A stretch of DNA of 17,413 nucleotides from Bacillota bacterium (GCA_016293805.1 JAEDDI010000040.1:1-17413); one strand, 5' to 3'. Numbered from the stretch's first letter, positions 1 to 6,766 are shown. Translations and numbers: made by a program. The notes: a model not told the origin generated them from the sequence alone.

Positions 1-17
1 AAATCAATAAATTTGAC

Positions 18-41
18 AAAAAAATACACCGAAAACGGTGT
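18..41 (-). terminator. Rho-independent terminator after the HAD remnant
   Basis: Read on the minus strand there is a perfect 6-bp stem ACACCG/CGGTGT with a TTTT loop, followed by ATTTTTTT. It lies 27 bp beyond the stop of the truncated HAD gene, so that short transcript still has a normal end. Confidence 0.75.
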
Positions 42-67
42 TATTTCAATATGTTTAGATTAAGTTG

Positions 68-235
68 TTAATTTACAAGTGTCAAACTCCCGCCTTCGTG
101 CCATATGGGATCCTTGAACAGAGACTCTATAACGGCATTGGAGTCTTCATCTGTAAATCCGCCGTCTTTTACGGCATCCTGCCATCTGTATGAGAGAAGA
201 ACTTCTCCCACATCGAATATGATATTTTTTTTCAT
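68..235 (-). pseudogene. HAD-family hydrolase, N-terminal remnant (55 aa)
   Basis: The frame encodes 55 residues beginning MKKNIIFDVGEVLLSYRW. This is the motif I region of HAD-IA hydrolases (hhhhDxGxVL, with D8 as the predicted nucleophile), followed by the first cap helices (..LFKDPIWHE). The family is usually about 200 aa. Motifs II (S/T), III (K) and IV (DD) are absent, because the frame stops after LTLVN and a terminator follows at once. It starts at ATG 235 behind a good ribosome site (GAGGTG, about 7 nt away). It is therefore a 3'-deleted gene that may still be transcribed but cannot be a working phosphatase. The family assignment is fairly secure from motif I; the cause of truncation is not visible. 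Confidence 0.7.
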
Positions 236-266
236 AATTAACACCTCGAAATAATTGTATCACAGT

Positions 267-295
267 TTGTATTATGAGTGTTAATATGTTAATAT
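267..295 (+). promoter_or_regulatory. Candidate promoter for the acetyltransferase-lepB pair
   Basis: TTGTAT (267-272), a 17-nt spacer and TAATAT (290-295), located 32 bp before the TTG start of the acetyltransferase. This is a divergent spacer shared with the HAD remnant. Confidence 0.4.
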
Positions 296-326
296 ATCTA
301 GGTTAGAAAAAATAGAGGTTGGTTTA

Positions 327-824
327 TTGGATATAATAAGGAAAGCAGAGAAGAGAGACTGGAAACAGATAGAGGCGATATACAGGGAGAGTATTGAAGC
401 AGGCCTTTCGACTTTCAGAAGAGAGGTTCCGTCATATGAAGACTGGAACGATACTATGGATGATGAGTGCCGTTTTGTGTTCATAAGGGATGGAAAGGTT
501 GCCGCCTTCACAGTCATGGCGCCTTTTTCTGTGATACCGGCATATTCGGGAGTTGCAGAGACCAGCATATATGTCGATTCTTCATTTCGCGGCATGGGTA
601 TAGGGACAAGACTTCTGAAAACAATGATAACCGAAAGCGGTAAAAGAGGCTTCTGGTCGCTGTATGCAAAGGTGATTTCCGAAAATGAGGCAAGTATAGC
701 TCTTCACAGAAAATGCGGATACAGGATAGTGGGATACAGAGAGAATATAGCGCGGGATATTCACGGAAACTGGAGGAATATTATCGAGCTTGAGAGAAGA
801 ACCGATATCAGTGAGGTGAGATAA
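327..824 (+). CDS. GNAT N-acetyltransferase, phosphinothricin acetyltransferase-like
   Basis: A 165-residue GNAT acetyltransferase that would move an acetyl group from acetyl-CoA to an amine. The acetyl-CoA loop is visible as VDSSFRGMGIGTRLL (about residues 83-97, RGxGIG). It is preceded by the ETSIYV strand and followed by the typical SENEASIALHRKCGYRIVGYRE region and GNWRNIIELERR end, an arrangement shared with the PAT/bar-like (YwnH-type) subfamily. Length is normal for the family. The start is TTG at 327 behind AGAGG. Its stop directly abuts the TTG start of lepB, so the two are very likely co-transcribed. The natural substrate cannot be told from sequence; relatives acetylate methionine sulfone/sulfoximine or other small amines. 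Confidence 0.85.
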   Translation: MDIIRKAEKRDWKQIEAIYRESIEAGLSTFRREVPSYEDWNDTMDDECRFVFIRDGKVAAFTVMAPFSVIPAYSGVAETSIYVDSSFRGMGIGTRLLKTMITESGKRGFWSLYAKVISENEASIALHRKCGYRIVGYRENIARDIHGNWRNIIELERRTDISEVR

Positions 825-1394
825 TTGAGTGAAAATAAAGAAAAGAAAAAAATCAGTGAAACAGTCAGGTGGATAATACTTCTTGCTGCAGTTATTCTTC
901 TTGCTCTGGGAATAAGAAAGTTTGTAATAGAGCCTTTTAACATTCCGTCTGAATCAATGACTGATACCATACAGGTAGGGGATCTGATTATGGCTCAGAA
1001 GGTGACACTTGAACTTGGTAAAGATCCTGAGCCGGGTCAGATAGTCACATTTATCAATGTTGACGGAGAACTTGACGAGAAGGGCAATGTTGCAACATAT
1101 ATTAAGAGAGTTATTGCCACAGAAGGGCAGACTGTTGACCTGAGAGACGGATACGTATATATCGACGGCGTAAGACAGGAAGAACCCTATACGCTGGGTA
1201 AACCTACAGAAAATCTTCATTCTGACCGTGTATCATATCCATTTACGGTATCGGACGGATGTATATTTGTTATGGGTGACAACAGAACAGGTTCAAGTGA
1301 CAGCAGATGGTTTGGAGAGGTTCCTGTTGAGAATGTGACAGGTATTGCTCTTTTCAGATACTGGCCGCTGAACAGAATAGGAACAGTTAAATAG
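825..1394 (+). CDS. lepB: Signal peptidase I
   Basis: Type I signal peptidase, a membrane serine protease that removes signal peptides from secreted proteins on the outer face of the membrane. Residues 16-30 form the single N-terminal transmembrane anchor. Box B is FNIPSESM (38-45) with S44 as nucleophile. Box D is YIKRVIA (92-98) with K94 as general base. Box E is GDNRTGSSDSRWFG (151-164). The length of 189 aa is typical of Firmicute enzymes. SESM replaces the commoner SGSM. The start is TTG at 825, supported by GAGGTGA just upstream inside the acetyltransferase end. It is the second gene of a two-gene unit ended by the hairpin at 1401-1435. Confidence 0.95.
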   Translation: MSENKEKKKISETVRWIILLAAVILLALGIRKFVIEPFNIPSESMTDTIQVGDLIMAQKVTLELGKDPEPGQIVTFINVDGELDEKGNVATYIKRVIATEGQTVDLRDGYVYIDGVRQEEPYTLGKPTENLHSDRVSYPFTVSDGCIFVMGDNRTGSSDSRWFGEVPVENVTGIALFRYWPLNRIGTVK

Positions 1395-1400
1395 AAAAGA

Positions 1401-1435
1401 AAAACGGCTACTGACACAACTTCAGCAGCCGTTTT
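1401..1435. terminator. Bidirectional terminator between lepB and the small minus-strand unit
   Basis: Stem AAAACGGCT-A-CTGA pairs with TCAG-C-AGCCGTTTT around a short loop, with A's on the left and T's on the right. It can therefore end lepB transcription on the plus strand and the short convergent transcript on the minus strand. Confidence 0.75.
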
Positions 1436-1457
1436 AACATGGTTCTTTAAGTATCAC
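1434..1457 (-). other. Seven-codon frame with strong ribosome site (MILKEPC)
   Basis: On the minus strand AAAGGAG (1466-1472) lies 8 nt before a GTG that opens the frame MILKEPC and then TAA. The frame sits between a good promoter and a hairpin and is the only thing in that transcript with a ribosome site. Its stop overlaps an ATG (ATGTTAA) that could begin a second 10-codon frame. It may be a translated micro-ORF, or a ribosome-binding site left from a deleted gene. Confidence 0.3.
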
Positions 1458-1526
1458 CTGTAAATCTCCTTTCTATTATTGAGTAAACGTTTTAACTATA
1501 TGGATTTTAATCTCTGCTACGTCTAT

Positions 1527-1555
1527 ATAATAGCATGGGAAAGATAAAATTGCAA
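1527..1555 (-). promoter_or_regulatory. Sigma-A type promoter for the small minus-strand unit
   Basis: Minus strand TTGCAA (1555-1550), exactly 17 nt, then TATTAT (1532-1527). Predicted transcription start is near 1520. No sizeable gene lies downstream before the terminator at 1435-1401. Confidence 0.55.
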
Positions 1556-1576
1556 GAGATTTCTGAAAATTTTGAT

Positions 1577-1607
1577 AAAAAGCAGGGAGGCTGCATCCGC
1601 GCCTCCC
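1577..1607 (-). terminator. Terminator after the flavin-reductase-like gene
   Basis: Minus strand GGGAGGC, 9-nt loop, GCCTCCC, then TGCTTTTT. It begins 8 bp past the gene's stop codon. Confidence 0.8.
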
Positions 1608-1614
1608 GTGTTGT

Positions 1615-2115
1615 TTATTTTACCATAACTTTTTCGATTTCGGCTATATAGTATGTGTGGTAATCCCTGTCAGAATAATATGTGCTGTTATTTGTCATGT
1701 CATATATTCTTCCGGGATCAAATTCTCCGGAAATGAGTTTCCTGCAGATGAATACCATATCAGCACCGTCCACATACGGCACGCCATCTTCGAATGCTCT
1801 TTTTGCGCCTGCACCCTTGAATTTATCGGTTCCGTCAGATGCGGAGACTCTTCCAAAATACTGTGAGATATGCCTCATATCCTCGGGCAGAAAGCTTAGA
1901 GAGAATCTGTCATTCGCATCGATAAGAACTTTTGTGTGTCTCTGGGGACGAATATAGACTGTTACTGTAGGCTTTTCCCACATGATACCTGATGCTCCCC
2001 AGCTTACTGTCATTCCTGATGAGCTGTTTTCATCGCCTGCACATACTATGCCCCAGTTGTCATGAAGCATGGAAAACATATTCTGTTTTATATCTTTCGC
2101 TTTGATTTCTTTCAT
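1615..2115 (-). CDS. Flavin reductase-like FMN-binding split-barrel protein
   Basis: A 166-residue protein of the flavin reductase-like/FMN-binding split-barrel family. The recognisable block is GMTVSWGASGIMWEKPTV (about 33-50), followed by VYIRPQRHTKVLI and FSLSFLPE. These segments in family members contact FMN phosphate and isoalloxazine. Such proteins either reduce flavins with NAD(P)H or simply carry FMN in redox reactions; the substrate here is unknown. No signal peptide is seen, so it is cytoplasmic. The start at ATG 2115 is fixed by an excellent AAAGGAGGTAA. It has its own terminator and a candidate promoter at 2141-2169, and lies just downstream of a small membrane protein on the same strand. 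Confidence 0.85.
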   Translation of the reverse strand: MKEIKAKDIKQNMFSMLHDNWGIVCAGDENSSSGMTVSWGASGIMWEKPTVTVYIRPQRHTKVLIDANDRFSLSFLPEDMRHISQYFGRVSASDGTDKFKGAGAKRAFEDGVPYVDGADMVFICRKLISGEFDPGRIYDMTNNSTYYSDRDYHTYYIAEIEKVMVK

Positions 2116-2140
2116 GCGAATTACCTCCTTTATCCCTACA

Positions 2141-2169
2141 ATTATATCTCATATGCGGGATAAAGAAAA
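2141..2169 (-). promoter_or_regulatory. Candidate promoter for the flavin-reductase-like gene
   Basis: Minus strand TTTTCT, 17 nt, then a perfect TATAAT (2146-2141), 26 bp before the start codon. The -35 box is weak. Confidence 0.4.
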
Positions 2170-2171
2170 TA

Positions 2172-2363
2172 CTATCTGTGCATAAGAGGTGTGGCAAATC
2201 TGTACCAGTATACCATTGAAAGGGCGGCAGCTCCAAGGCTTAAGCCTGTCAGCATGTTGTATGATATGCCTGATCTTACAGTCATAAATCCTTCTGTAAG
2301 AAGTAACACGAACATAAGTCCCATAAATAAGATGCATTTTTTAAGATTACTGTTGATTGTCAT
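2172..2363 (-). CDS. Small two-helix membrane protein (unrecognised)
   Basis: A 63-residue protein beginning MTINSNLKKC. Two hydrophobic stretches (about 9-24 and 37-55) predict two membrane segments joined by a short polar loop; the C-terminus is YRFATPLMHR. The ATG at 2363 is chosen over an upstream in-frame TTG because GGAGGA overlaps that TTG and sits correctly before the ATG. It is transcribed divergently from the LysR gene across a spacer of 116 bp holding a T-N11-A dyad, so it is the natural candidate target of that regulator. I do not recognise the family. Confidence 0.6.
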   Translation of the reverse strand: MTINSNLKKCILFMGLMFVLLLTEGFMTVRSGISYNMLTGLSLGAAALSMVYWYRFATPLMHR

Positions 2364-2401
2364 TATTACGTCCTCCAAATTTATCTTGTATATTTATCAT
2401 C

Positions 2402-2429
2402 TTGAGTATATACTGATAGCAGATATAAG
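2402..2429 (+). promoter_or_regulatory. LysR gene promoter with an embedded LTTR-type box
   Basis: TTGAGT (2402-2407), a 16-nt spacer and TATAAG (2424-2429). Inside the spacer is TACTGATAGCAGA (2411-2423), a T-N11-A motif with the dyad CTG-ATAG-CAG. This is the kind of site LysR proteins bind in divergent promoters, and its place between -35 and -10 suggests autorepression. Confidence 0.45.
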
Positions 2430-2479
2430 TAAATCAAAAGAAATTAATCTAAACATAAGAAATATTTAAGGAGAATGAA

Positions 2480-3361
2480 ATGAAAAGGTATCTTGCGCTG
2501 CAGAAGATTGTGGAGTATGGAAGTTTTGCAAGAGCAGCTGAGGAAATCGGATACACCCAGTCCGCGCTGAGTCAGGCGATAGCTTCACTTGAGGATGAAC
2601 TCGGTATGAAACTGCTTACAAGATCAAGGACAGGCTCTGCGCTGACAGATGAAGGAAAAGAGCTCTATCCGTATATAGAGAGGACAATCTTCCAGTACAG
2701 GGCTTCAGTCGAAAAGGCAAAAGAAATAAACGGGCTCGAAACGGGAATAGTGAGGATGGGAACAGTTGCAAGCGTGTCGGTAAACTGGCTTCCGGGTATT
2801 CTTAAGAATTTTCATAAAAAGTATCCGGGAGTTGAAGTGGTCGTATATCAGGGAGACTATACGATGATAGAGGAGTGGCTAAAGTCGGGAGAAATAGATT
2901 TCGGATTTGTTAGCAGTGAACACGTGAAGGGAATAGAAGTCTTCCCGCTCATAGAGGATACTTTTTCGGCTGTGCTTCCTCACGGGCATCATCTGACGGA
3001 ATTTGATGAGGTTCCCCTTGAACTCCTTGCAAAAGAACCGTTCATAATGCTTGAAATGGGGCATCACTCGGAATGCGAAGGTGCGTTCAGAGCCTGCGGG
3101 ATACAGCCTGAAGTCAGATATAAGTTTCACGATGACTATACTATAATGGCAATGGTGGAACAGAATATGGGTGTATCTCTTCTTGCCGACCTGGTGATGA
3201 AAAGAGCCCCGTTTGATATAGAAAAAAGACCTGTTTCTCCTCCCGTAAAGAGAATAATCTCAATAGGTTACAGAAACAGGCTGGAACTTCCAATCGCCGC
3301 AAAGAAATTTATCGGCCATATTATAGAATACGTAAACAGGCTGAGTGAAGAACAGAACTAG
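2480..3361 (+). CDS. LysR-family transcriptional regulator
   Basis: A 293-residue LysR-type regulator of standard length. The N-terminal winged helix-turn-helix is clear: FARAAEEIGYTQSALSQAIASLE (about 16-38), followed by LGMKLLTRSRTGSALTDEG. A linker helix then leads into a type-2 periplasmic-binding-like effector domain (about 88-290; LETGIVRMGTVASVSVNWLPGIL..). The start is ATG 2480 behind AAGGAGAATGAA. Such regulators normally act as tetramers and respond to a small ligand, which cannot be inferred here. The divergent small membrane protein and the flavin-reductase-like gene beyond it are the likely targets. The gene's TAG interlocks with the stop of the convergent downstream gene. Confidence 0.95.
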   Translation: MKRYLALQKIVEYGSFARAAEEIGYTQSALSQAIASLEDELGMKLLTRSRTGSALTDEGKELYPYIERTIFQYRASVEKAKEINGLETGIVRMGTVASVSVNWLPGILKNFHKKYPGVEVVVYQGDYTMIEEWLKSGEIDFGFVSSEHVKGIEVFPLIEDTFSAVLPHGHHLTEFDEVPLELLAKEPFIMLEMGHHSECEGAFRACGIQPEVRYKFHDDYTIMAMVEQNMGVSLLADLVMKRAPFDIEKRPVSPPVKRIISIGYRNRLELPIAAKKFIGHIIEYVNRLSEEQN

Positions 3362-3798
3362 CGCCAGAACACTTTCGGAAGATCCTTCTTTCCGGAATCC
3401 AGGGACAGCCAGGAACCCTCTTCAGAAGTGACCGAAAAACCCTCCGAAAGATCAAGCACGCTGTATGTGCCGTCGAAGAAACCTTCCGGCTGCGATTCTG
3501 CATCAACATGTATTTCAAGGCTGCTTCCGAATATATCGAAAGCTCCGGGACCTATAACTTTCACGCTGGACGGAATAAATACTTCTGTCAGATTTACTGT
3601 CTCAAGGAAGGCCTTCGCCTGACGCGGTGAGATACCGTCTGAGAATCCTTCGCCGGGAATGGTGATGCCGTATATTCCTTCGGGAACTCTGAATGAATAG
3701 CCTTCACCTGTTACCCTTGCCAGGTATCTTAATCCTTCATCCGTTATGAGCTCAGTTATTCTGAATCCGTTTTCATCTGTGTATGATTTCTTATCCAT
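3358..3798 (-). CDS. BspA-like leucine-rich-repeat protein, short cytoplasmic form
   Basis: A 146-residue protein with no signal peptide or membrane segment. The central part LTEVFIPSSVKVIGPGAF (about 70-87) matches the BspA/LRR_5 repeat pattern (LxxhxIPxSVxxIGxxAF). The upstream RVPEGIYGITIPGEGF looks like a degenerate repeat or capping unit. BspA-type repeats are usually found in large secreted proteins, so a lone cytoplasmic copy is unusual. The start is ATG 3798 behind GGAG with 8-nt spacing, and a strong promoter lies upstream. Its stop shares the CTAG tetranucleotide with the LysR stop. Function is unknown; protein-protein interaction is the family's usual role. Confidence 0.65.
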   Translation of the reverse strand: MDKKSYTDENGFRITELITDEGLRYLARVTGEGYSFRVPEGIYGITIPGEGFSDGISPRQAKAFLETVNLTEVFIPSSVKVIGPGAFDIFGSSLEIHVDAESQPEGFFDGTYSVLDLSEGFSVTSEEGSWLSLDSGKKDLPKVFWR

Positions 3799-3828
3799 TG
3801 TTTCATCTCCGATATTGTGTTATGCAAG

Positions 3829-3857
3829 ATTATACTCAAAATCCGGGATGATTTCAA
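3829..3857 (-). promoter_or_regulatory. Sigma-A type promoter for the LRR protein gene
   Basis: Minus strand TTGAAA (3857-3852), exactly 17 nt, TATAAT (3834-3829), 30 bp before the ATG. This is a near-consensus promoter. The plus-strand gene at 3900 must start from the same spacer, but no comparably good promoter is visible for it. Confidence 0.6.
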
Positions 3858-3899
3858 TATCAATATGTGTTATGATTTATTCTCAGAGAGGAGTTTGCC

Positions 3900-4523
3900 A
3901 TGGGAAGTGTGAGACTGCCTAAAGGAGAGTATTCGGGTATATCGCTTGAATTTGCAGGTGACGGTATAATATGTGAGTATGCGGCTTCTGTTTCGGACGG
4001 TGATGTGTTCACTGTGGGAAGCGGTCAGCTTGCACTTGTCATATGTGACGGCAGGATAATGTCGCTTTGCGGAGCGAAGGGTGCATATGTTTATGATATG
4101 AAAAGAGAACCTTCCTGTTTTACCGGAACCTTCCCTGTTTACCTCAATGAGGTGTTTAGAGAAAACAGAGGCACGTTCAGTTTTGCCGGTGAACACAGAC
4201 TGATATATTTCAGAATGGATGAGTTGTGCTGCACATACAGAAGAGAATCAGACATGATGGATATGAGTACAGATACGGGAAGCGTATTTGAAGGAACATA
4301 TTGTATTTCAGTTTCAGATCCGTTTCTGTTTCTTAAAAATGCGGCAGGATATGATACTGTCCGGTTTGGAGTTTCTGATATTGAAAGAGAACTGAACATT
4401 GAGATATCAGCACATCTCATAGGCGTTTCGGGTGATGAGGCGGGCAGGGTGATTCCTGCGGAGGTATCTGAAGTATGGGAGAAATCACGGGGAATCAGGA
4501 TGACTTGTTTTGGATGTGAATGA
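3900..4523 (+). CDS. Short SPFH/virion-core-like protein
   Basis: A 207-residue protein that resembles the middle of the SPFH-domain 'virion core protein' (YdjI-like) family. In that family the pattern is a GSxxxV..GQxxhhhxxGxhhxhxxxxGxYxYDxxxxPSxFxG block, and here it reads GSGQLALVICDGRIMSLCG..GAYVYDMKREPSCFTG (about 40-76). This is followed by YFRMDEL and a strand-rich YCISVSDPFLFL segment (134-146). Full-length relatives are roughly 300-400 aa with a C-terminal coiled coil and zinc ribbon, which this protein lacks. The start is ATG 3900 behind AGAGGAG. Its end overlaps the ribosome-site region of the SGNH gene, which implies translational coupling. Role is uncertain; SPFH proteins scaffold membrane or cytoplasmic assemblies. 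Confidence 0.6.
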   Translation: MGSVRLPKGEYSGISLEFAGDGIICEYAASVSDGDVFTVGSGQLALVICDGRIMSLCGAKGAYVYDMKREPSCFTGTFPVYLNEVFRENRGTFSFAGEHRLIYFRMDELCCTYRRESDMMDMSTDTGSVFEGTYCISVSDPFLFLKNAAGYDTVRFGVSDIERELNIEISAHLIGVSGDEAGRVIPAEVSEVWEKSRGIRMTCFGCE

Positions 4524-4537
4524 TGGAGGAATGCAGT

Positions 4538-5089
4538 GTGAAGAGGATAATATGCTATGGAGCTTCAAACACTTTCGGATACGATCCCAGAAGTCCATTA
4601 GGAAGAGCATATCCCGGAAGATGGACATCTCTGCTTGGTGAATACGGTTTTGATGCTGTAAATCTGGGACTTCCGGGCAGAAAAATACCTGCCGGCAGAA
4701 CGTATCTTGACGCTGCATACAGAAGTATTTCATCTCAGCTTCCTGCAGATATGCTTCTTGTCATGCTTGGGGCAAACGATATACTGGCAGGGGCATCGCC
4801 TGAGGAAAGCGCGGCTTTGATGGAGGAATTTCTCAGGGAGTGCAGCCTGTGTGATATTACGGTTGTAATCGGTGAACCCGGCATTCGAACAGGAAGAGAT
4901 GATGAGAAGCGACTTGAAGAATACGGGATTCTTTTGAAGGATATATGCAGCAGGTGCGGCGCATACTATATCGACACATCGGCCTGGAATATCAGTATGG
5001 GTGCAGACGGGATACATCTTGATGAAGCAAGCCAGAAAGTTTTTGCATATGAGCTTGCATCATTTCTATTAAAACTTCAGGAGGAGTAA
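4538..5089 (+). CDS. SGNH/GDSL-family hydrolase
   Basis: A 183-residue SGNH hydrolase (esterase/lipase/carbohydrate esterase fold). Block I is ICYGASNTFGYDP (5-17) with S10 as nucleophile. Block II glycine is in NLGLPG (42-47). Block III is MLGANDIL (76-83) with N80. Block V is DGIHLDEAS (157-165) with the D157/H160 pair. No signal peptide is present, so it is probably intracellular. The GTG at 4538 is preferred to the upstream ATGs at 4520/4523 because GGAGG lies about 8 nt before it. The ribosome site sits over the stop of the preceding SPFH-like gene, and the next gene starts 1 nt after this stop, so the three form one operon. The ester substrate is unknown. Confidence 0.85.
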   Translation: MKRIICYGASNTFGYDPRSPLGRAYPGRWTSLLGEYGFDAVNLGLPGRKIPAGRTYLDAAYRSISSQLPADMLLVMLGANDILAGASPEESAALMEEFLRECSLCDITVVIGEPGIRTGRDDEKRLEEYGILLKDICSRCGAYYIDTSAWNISMGADGIHLDEASQKVFAYELASFLLKLQEE

Positions 5090-5090
5090 A

Positions 5091-5852
5091 ATGGGAGAAT
5101 ACTGTGAAAACTGTGGAGCAAAGCTCTCAGAGCAGGAAGGATACAGCGAAGGTCTGTCATCGTTCACATGCACGCAGTGCGGATATGTGAACGGTGAAAG
5201 CCGTGTGACTGTCGTTGAACCTGTGAAGAAGAAGAGAAAAAGGGAAAAGAACGAAAAAACAGGAAGCTTCATGAAACGTCACTGGAAGAAGATAGCCGCA
5301 GCGGTAATAGTAATAGCCGCAGTTTCAGCTGTAATCATGAGCGTATCCGCAGGGATAGATGCTGTAAAGAAGCTTCAGAGGACAGGAATATCATCGGAAG
5401 AATGCATAGGAGTGAGTTTTGAAGAGGTCAGGCAGAACTTTGAAGCTGCAGGCTTTACAGAGGTGTCTGTGAAACCACTTGCGGATCTTAAGGCGGATGA
5501 GCTTGACATGGAAGGACAAACCGCATCAGTTTGCATCGGGAAGAGAACTGAATTCGGTAAGGCAAGGCTTGTTAGAAGCGATGCACCTGTAGTCATTTCA
5601 TATCATTCTGCAAGAATACTTAATGCGCCTTGTGCAAGCCGCAATGTTAAGAATATGACTTATACTTCCATTGAGAAAGCATTCACAGATGCCGGGTTTA
5701 CAGATATTGAGGTGAAACAGGTTTACGGAATGTGGGGAAAGGAAGGCAGAGTTCTGTCTGTAACTGTAGACGGTGACAGGCAATGGAAGGAAGGTGACGA
5801 GTACAGGGTAGATGCCAGAGTTTACATTGCATACCGCACAAGAAACAAGTAG
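5091..5852 (+). CDS. Zinc-ribbon membrane protein with two PASTA-like repeats
   Basis: A 253-residue protein. An N-terminal zinc ribbon has CENCG (5-9) and CTQCG (27-31). A Lys/Arg-rich linker (46-67) and one transmembrane helix (about 68-86) follow. The extracytoplasmic part holds two similar units: GVSFEEVRQNFEAAGFTEV (107-125) and NMTYTSIEKAFTDAGFTDI (188-206). Each matches the start of PASTA-like domains (GxxxxxAxxxLxxAGF), so an internal duplication is likely. The start is ATG 5091 behind AGGAGGAG. The topology places the zinc ribbon inside and the repeats outside, which suits a sensor or tether, possibly of cell-wall material, but no function is established. It is the last gene of the SPFH-SGNH operon. 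Confidence 0.7.
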   Translation: MGEYCENCGAKLSEQEGYSEGLSSFTCTQCGYVNGESRVTVVEPVKKKRKREKNEKTGSFMKRHWKKIAAAVIVIAAVSAVIMSVSAGIDAVKKLQRTGISSEECIGVSFEEVRQNFEAAGFTEVSVKPLADLKADELDMEGQTASVCIGKRTEFGKARLVRSDAPVVISYHSARILNAPCASRNVKNMTYTSIEKAFTDAGFTDIEVKQVYGMWGKEGRVLSVTVDGDRQWKEGDEYRVDARVYIAYRTRNK

Positions 5853-5863
5853 ATTTCCGGATA

Positions 5864-5891
5864 TTGAACTGATTTCAAATGGATGTATAAT
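5864..5891 (+). promoter_or_regulatory. Promoter for the membrane protein-CARF nuclease pair
   Basis: TTGAAC (5864-5869), 16-nt spacer, TATAAT (5886-5891), 42 bp before the start of the membrane protein. Confidence 0.6.
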
Positions 5892-5933
5892 ATAGTTAGC
5901 AGTATATAACCGTTTGACGGGAGGAGATAATCC

Positions 5934-6764
5934 ATGGGAAAGAAAATCCTTATAAGATCACTGTGTCTGGCTGCTGCAGGTGTGATATGTTTCTTTACTT
6001 TAGGCAGTTTTTTCTCTGATTCTGAGACATACAAAAGGCAGATTGAGACAATAGACAGCAAGAAGGCCGTGGCGCTTGAGATGACGACTGCGGTGACTGC
6101 GACATCTGTTGCAATCACGATGCTTCCCGATGATATCGGGACTCCTGTTGCGGAGAGGGCGGCAGATCTTACCGGATATCTTATGGTGATTGTTATTGCG
6201 CTTTTTGCGGAGAAATATCTTCTTGCTCTGTCGGGGATGCTGGCATTCAGATTTGTGATACCGGCTGCTCTTATCCTGTTTGCGGTATTACCGCTTTGGA
6301 AAAATGATACGATTAAGCCTGCACTGATTAAGATTACAGCGAAGATAATTCTGTTTTCTCTGATACTGTGGGCTTTAGTGCCTGCATGTGTCACTATAAT
6401 GAACACTATAGACAGAGAGGCTGAGCTTTCCGCACAGAATGCTATAGAGCAGGCGGAAAAGTACAGCGACAGCATCAGTGAGCACAGTGAAAACGAATCA
6501 GGACTGACAGCATGGCTTGAAAAATTCAAAAACGGCGCTGCAGGAATTGCAGCTAAAGCAGATGCGGTGCTTAACAATTTCGTTGAAGCCATAGGAGTCA
6601 TGATTGTTACGACATGTATACTGCCTCTTGCGGCCTTTGCAGTGCTTTTGTGGATACTTAAGCTTCTCACAGGCATAGACATTAAAGTTAAGATGCCGAA
6701 GGGGAGCAGGACGTATTCGAAACTCAGAGCATGCAGGAAAAAGATTACGGAAAAAGGCAGCTGA
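5934..6764 (+). CDS. Conserved polytopic membrane protein paired with the CARF nuclease
   Basis: A 276-residue integral membrane protein. Hydrophobic segments lie at about 7-27, 80-97, 100-121, 133-155 and 218-246. A soluble stretch (28-79) contains KKAVALEMTTAVTATSVAITMLPDD (about 43-67) and IGTPVAERAADLTGYL. A charged loop (156-216) is rich in Glu, Ser and Ala. I recall similar proteins of about 270 aa as uncharacterised in many Firmicutes, conserved around LPxDxxTPxAxxxADLxxY. The start is ATG 5934 with GGGAGGAG upstream and its own good promoter. The next coding frame begins 2 nt after its stop, so a functional link to the CARF-nuclease protein is likely. No transport or enzymatic motif was recognised. 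Confidence 0.7.
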   Translation: MGKKILIRSLCLAAAGVICFFTLGSFFSDSETYKRQIETIDSKKAVALEMTTAVTATSVAITMLPDDIGTPVAERAADLTGYLMVIVIALFAEKYLLALSGMLAFRFVIPAALILFAVLPLWKNDTIKPALIKITAKIILFSLILWALVPACVTIMNTIDREAELSAQNAIEQAEKYSDSISEHSENESGLTAWLEKFKNGAAGIAAKADAVLNNFVEAIGVMIVTTCILPLAAFAVLLWILKLLTGIDIKVKMPKGSRTYSKLRACRKKITEKGS

Positions 6765-6766
6765 TT

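Larger units (their letters stand above)
1400..1520 (-). ncRNA. Putative short transcript of about 120 nt, convergent with lepB
   Basis: The minus strand carries a consensus-like promoter (1527-1555), then about 120 nt, then a factor-independent hairpin. No gene longer than ten codons lies between them. The palindrome AAACGTTT (1485-1492) is in the early transcribed region. This could be a small RNA, a micro-ORF mRNA or an operon remnant. Confidence 0.35.

Noticed and set aside
1400..1560. Riboswitch or T-box leader
   Set aside because: The transcript from the 1555 promoter ends at the lepB hairpin with no gene of its own downstream, so there is nothing for a leader to control.
2191..2469. 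Plus-strand open frame of 92 codons before the LysR gene
   Set aside because: It runs antisense to the small membrane protein and across the divergent promoter region; no ribosome site.
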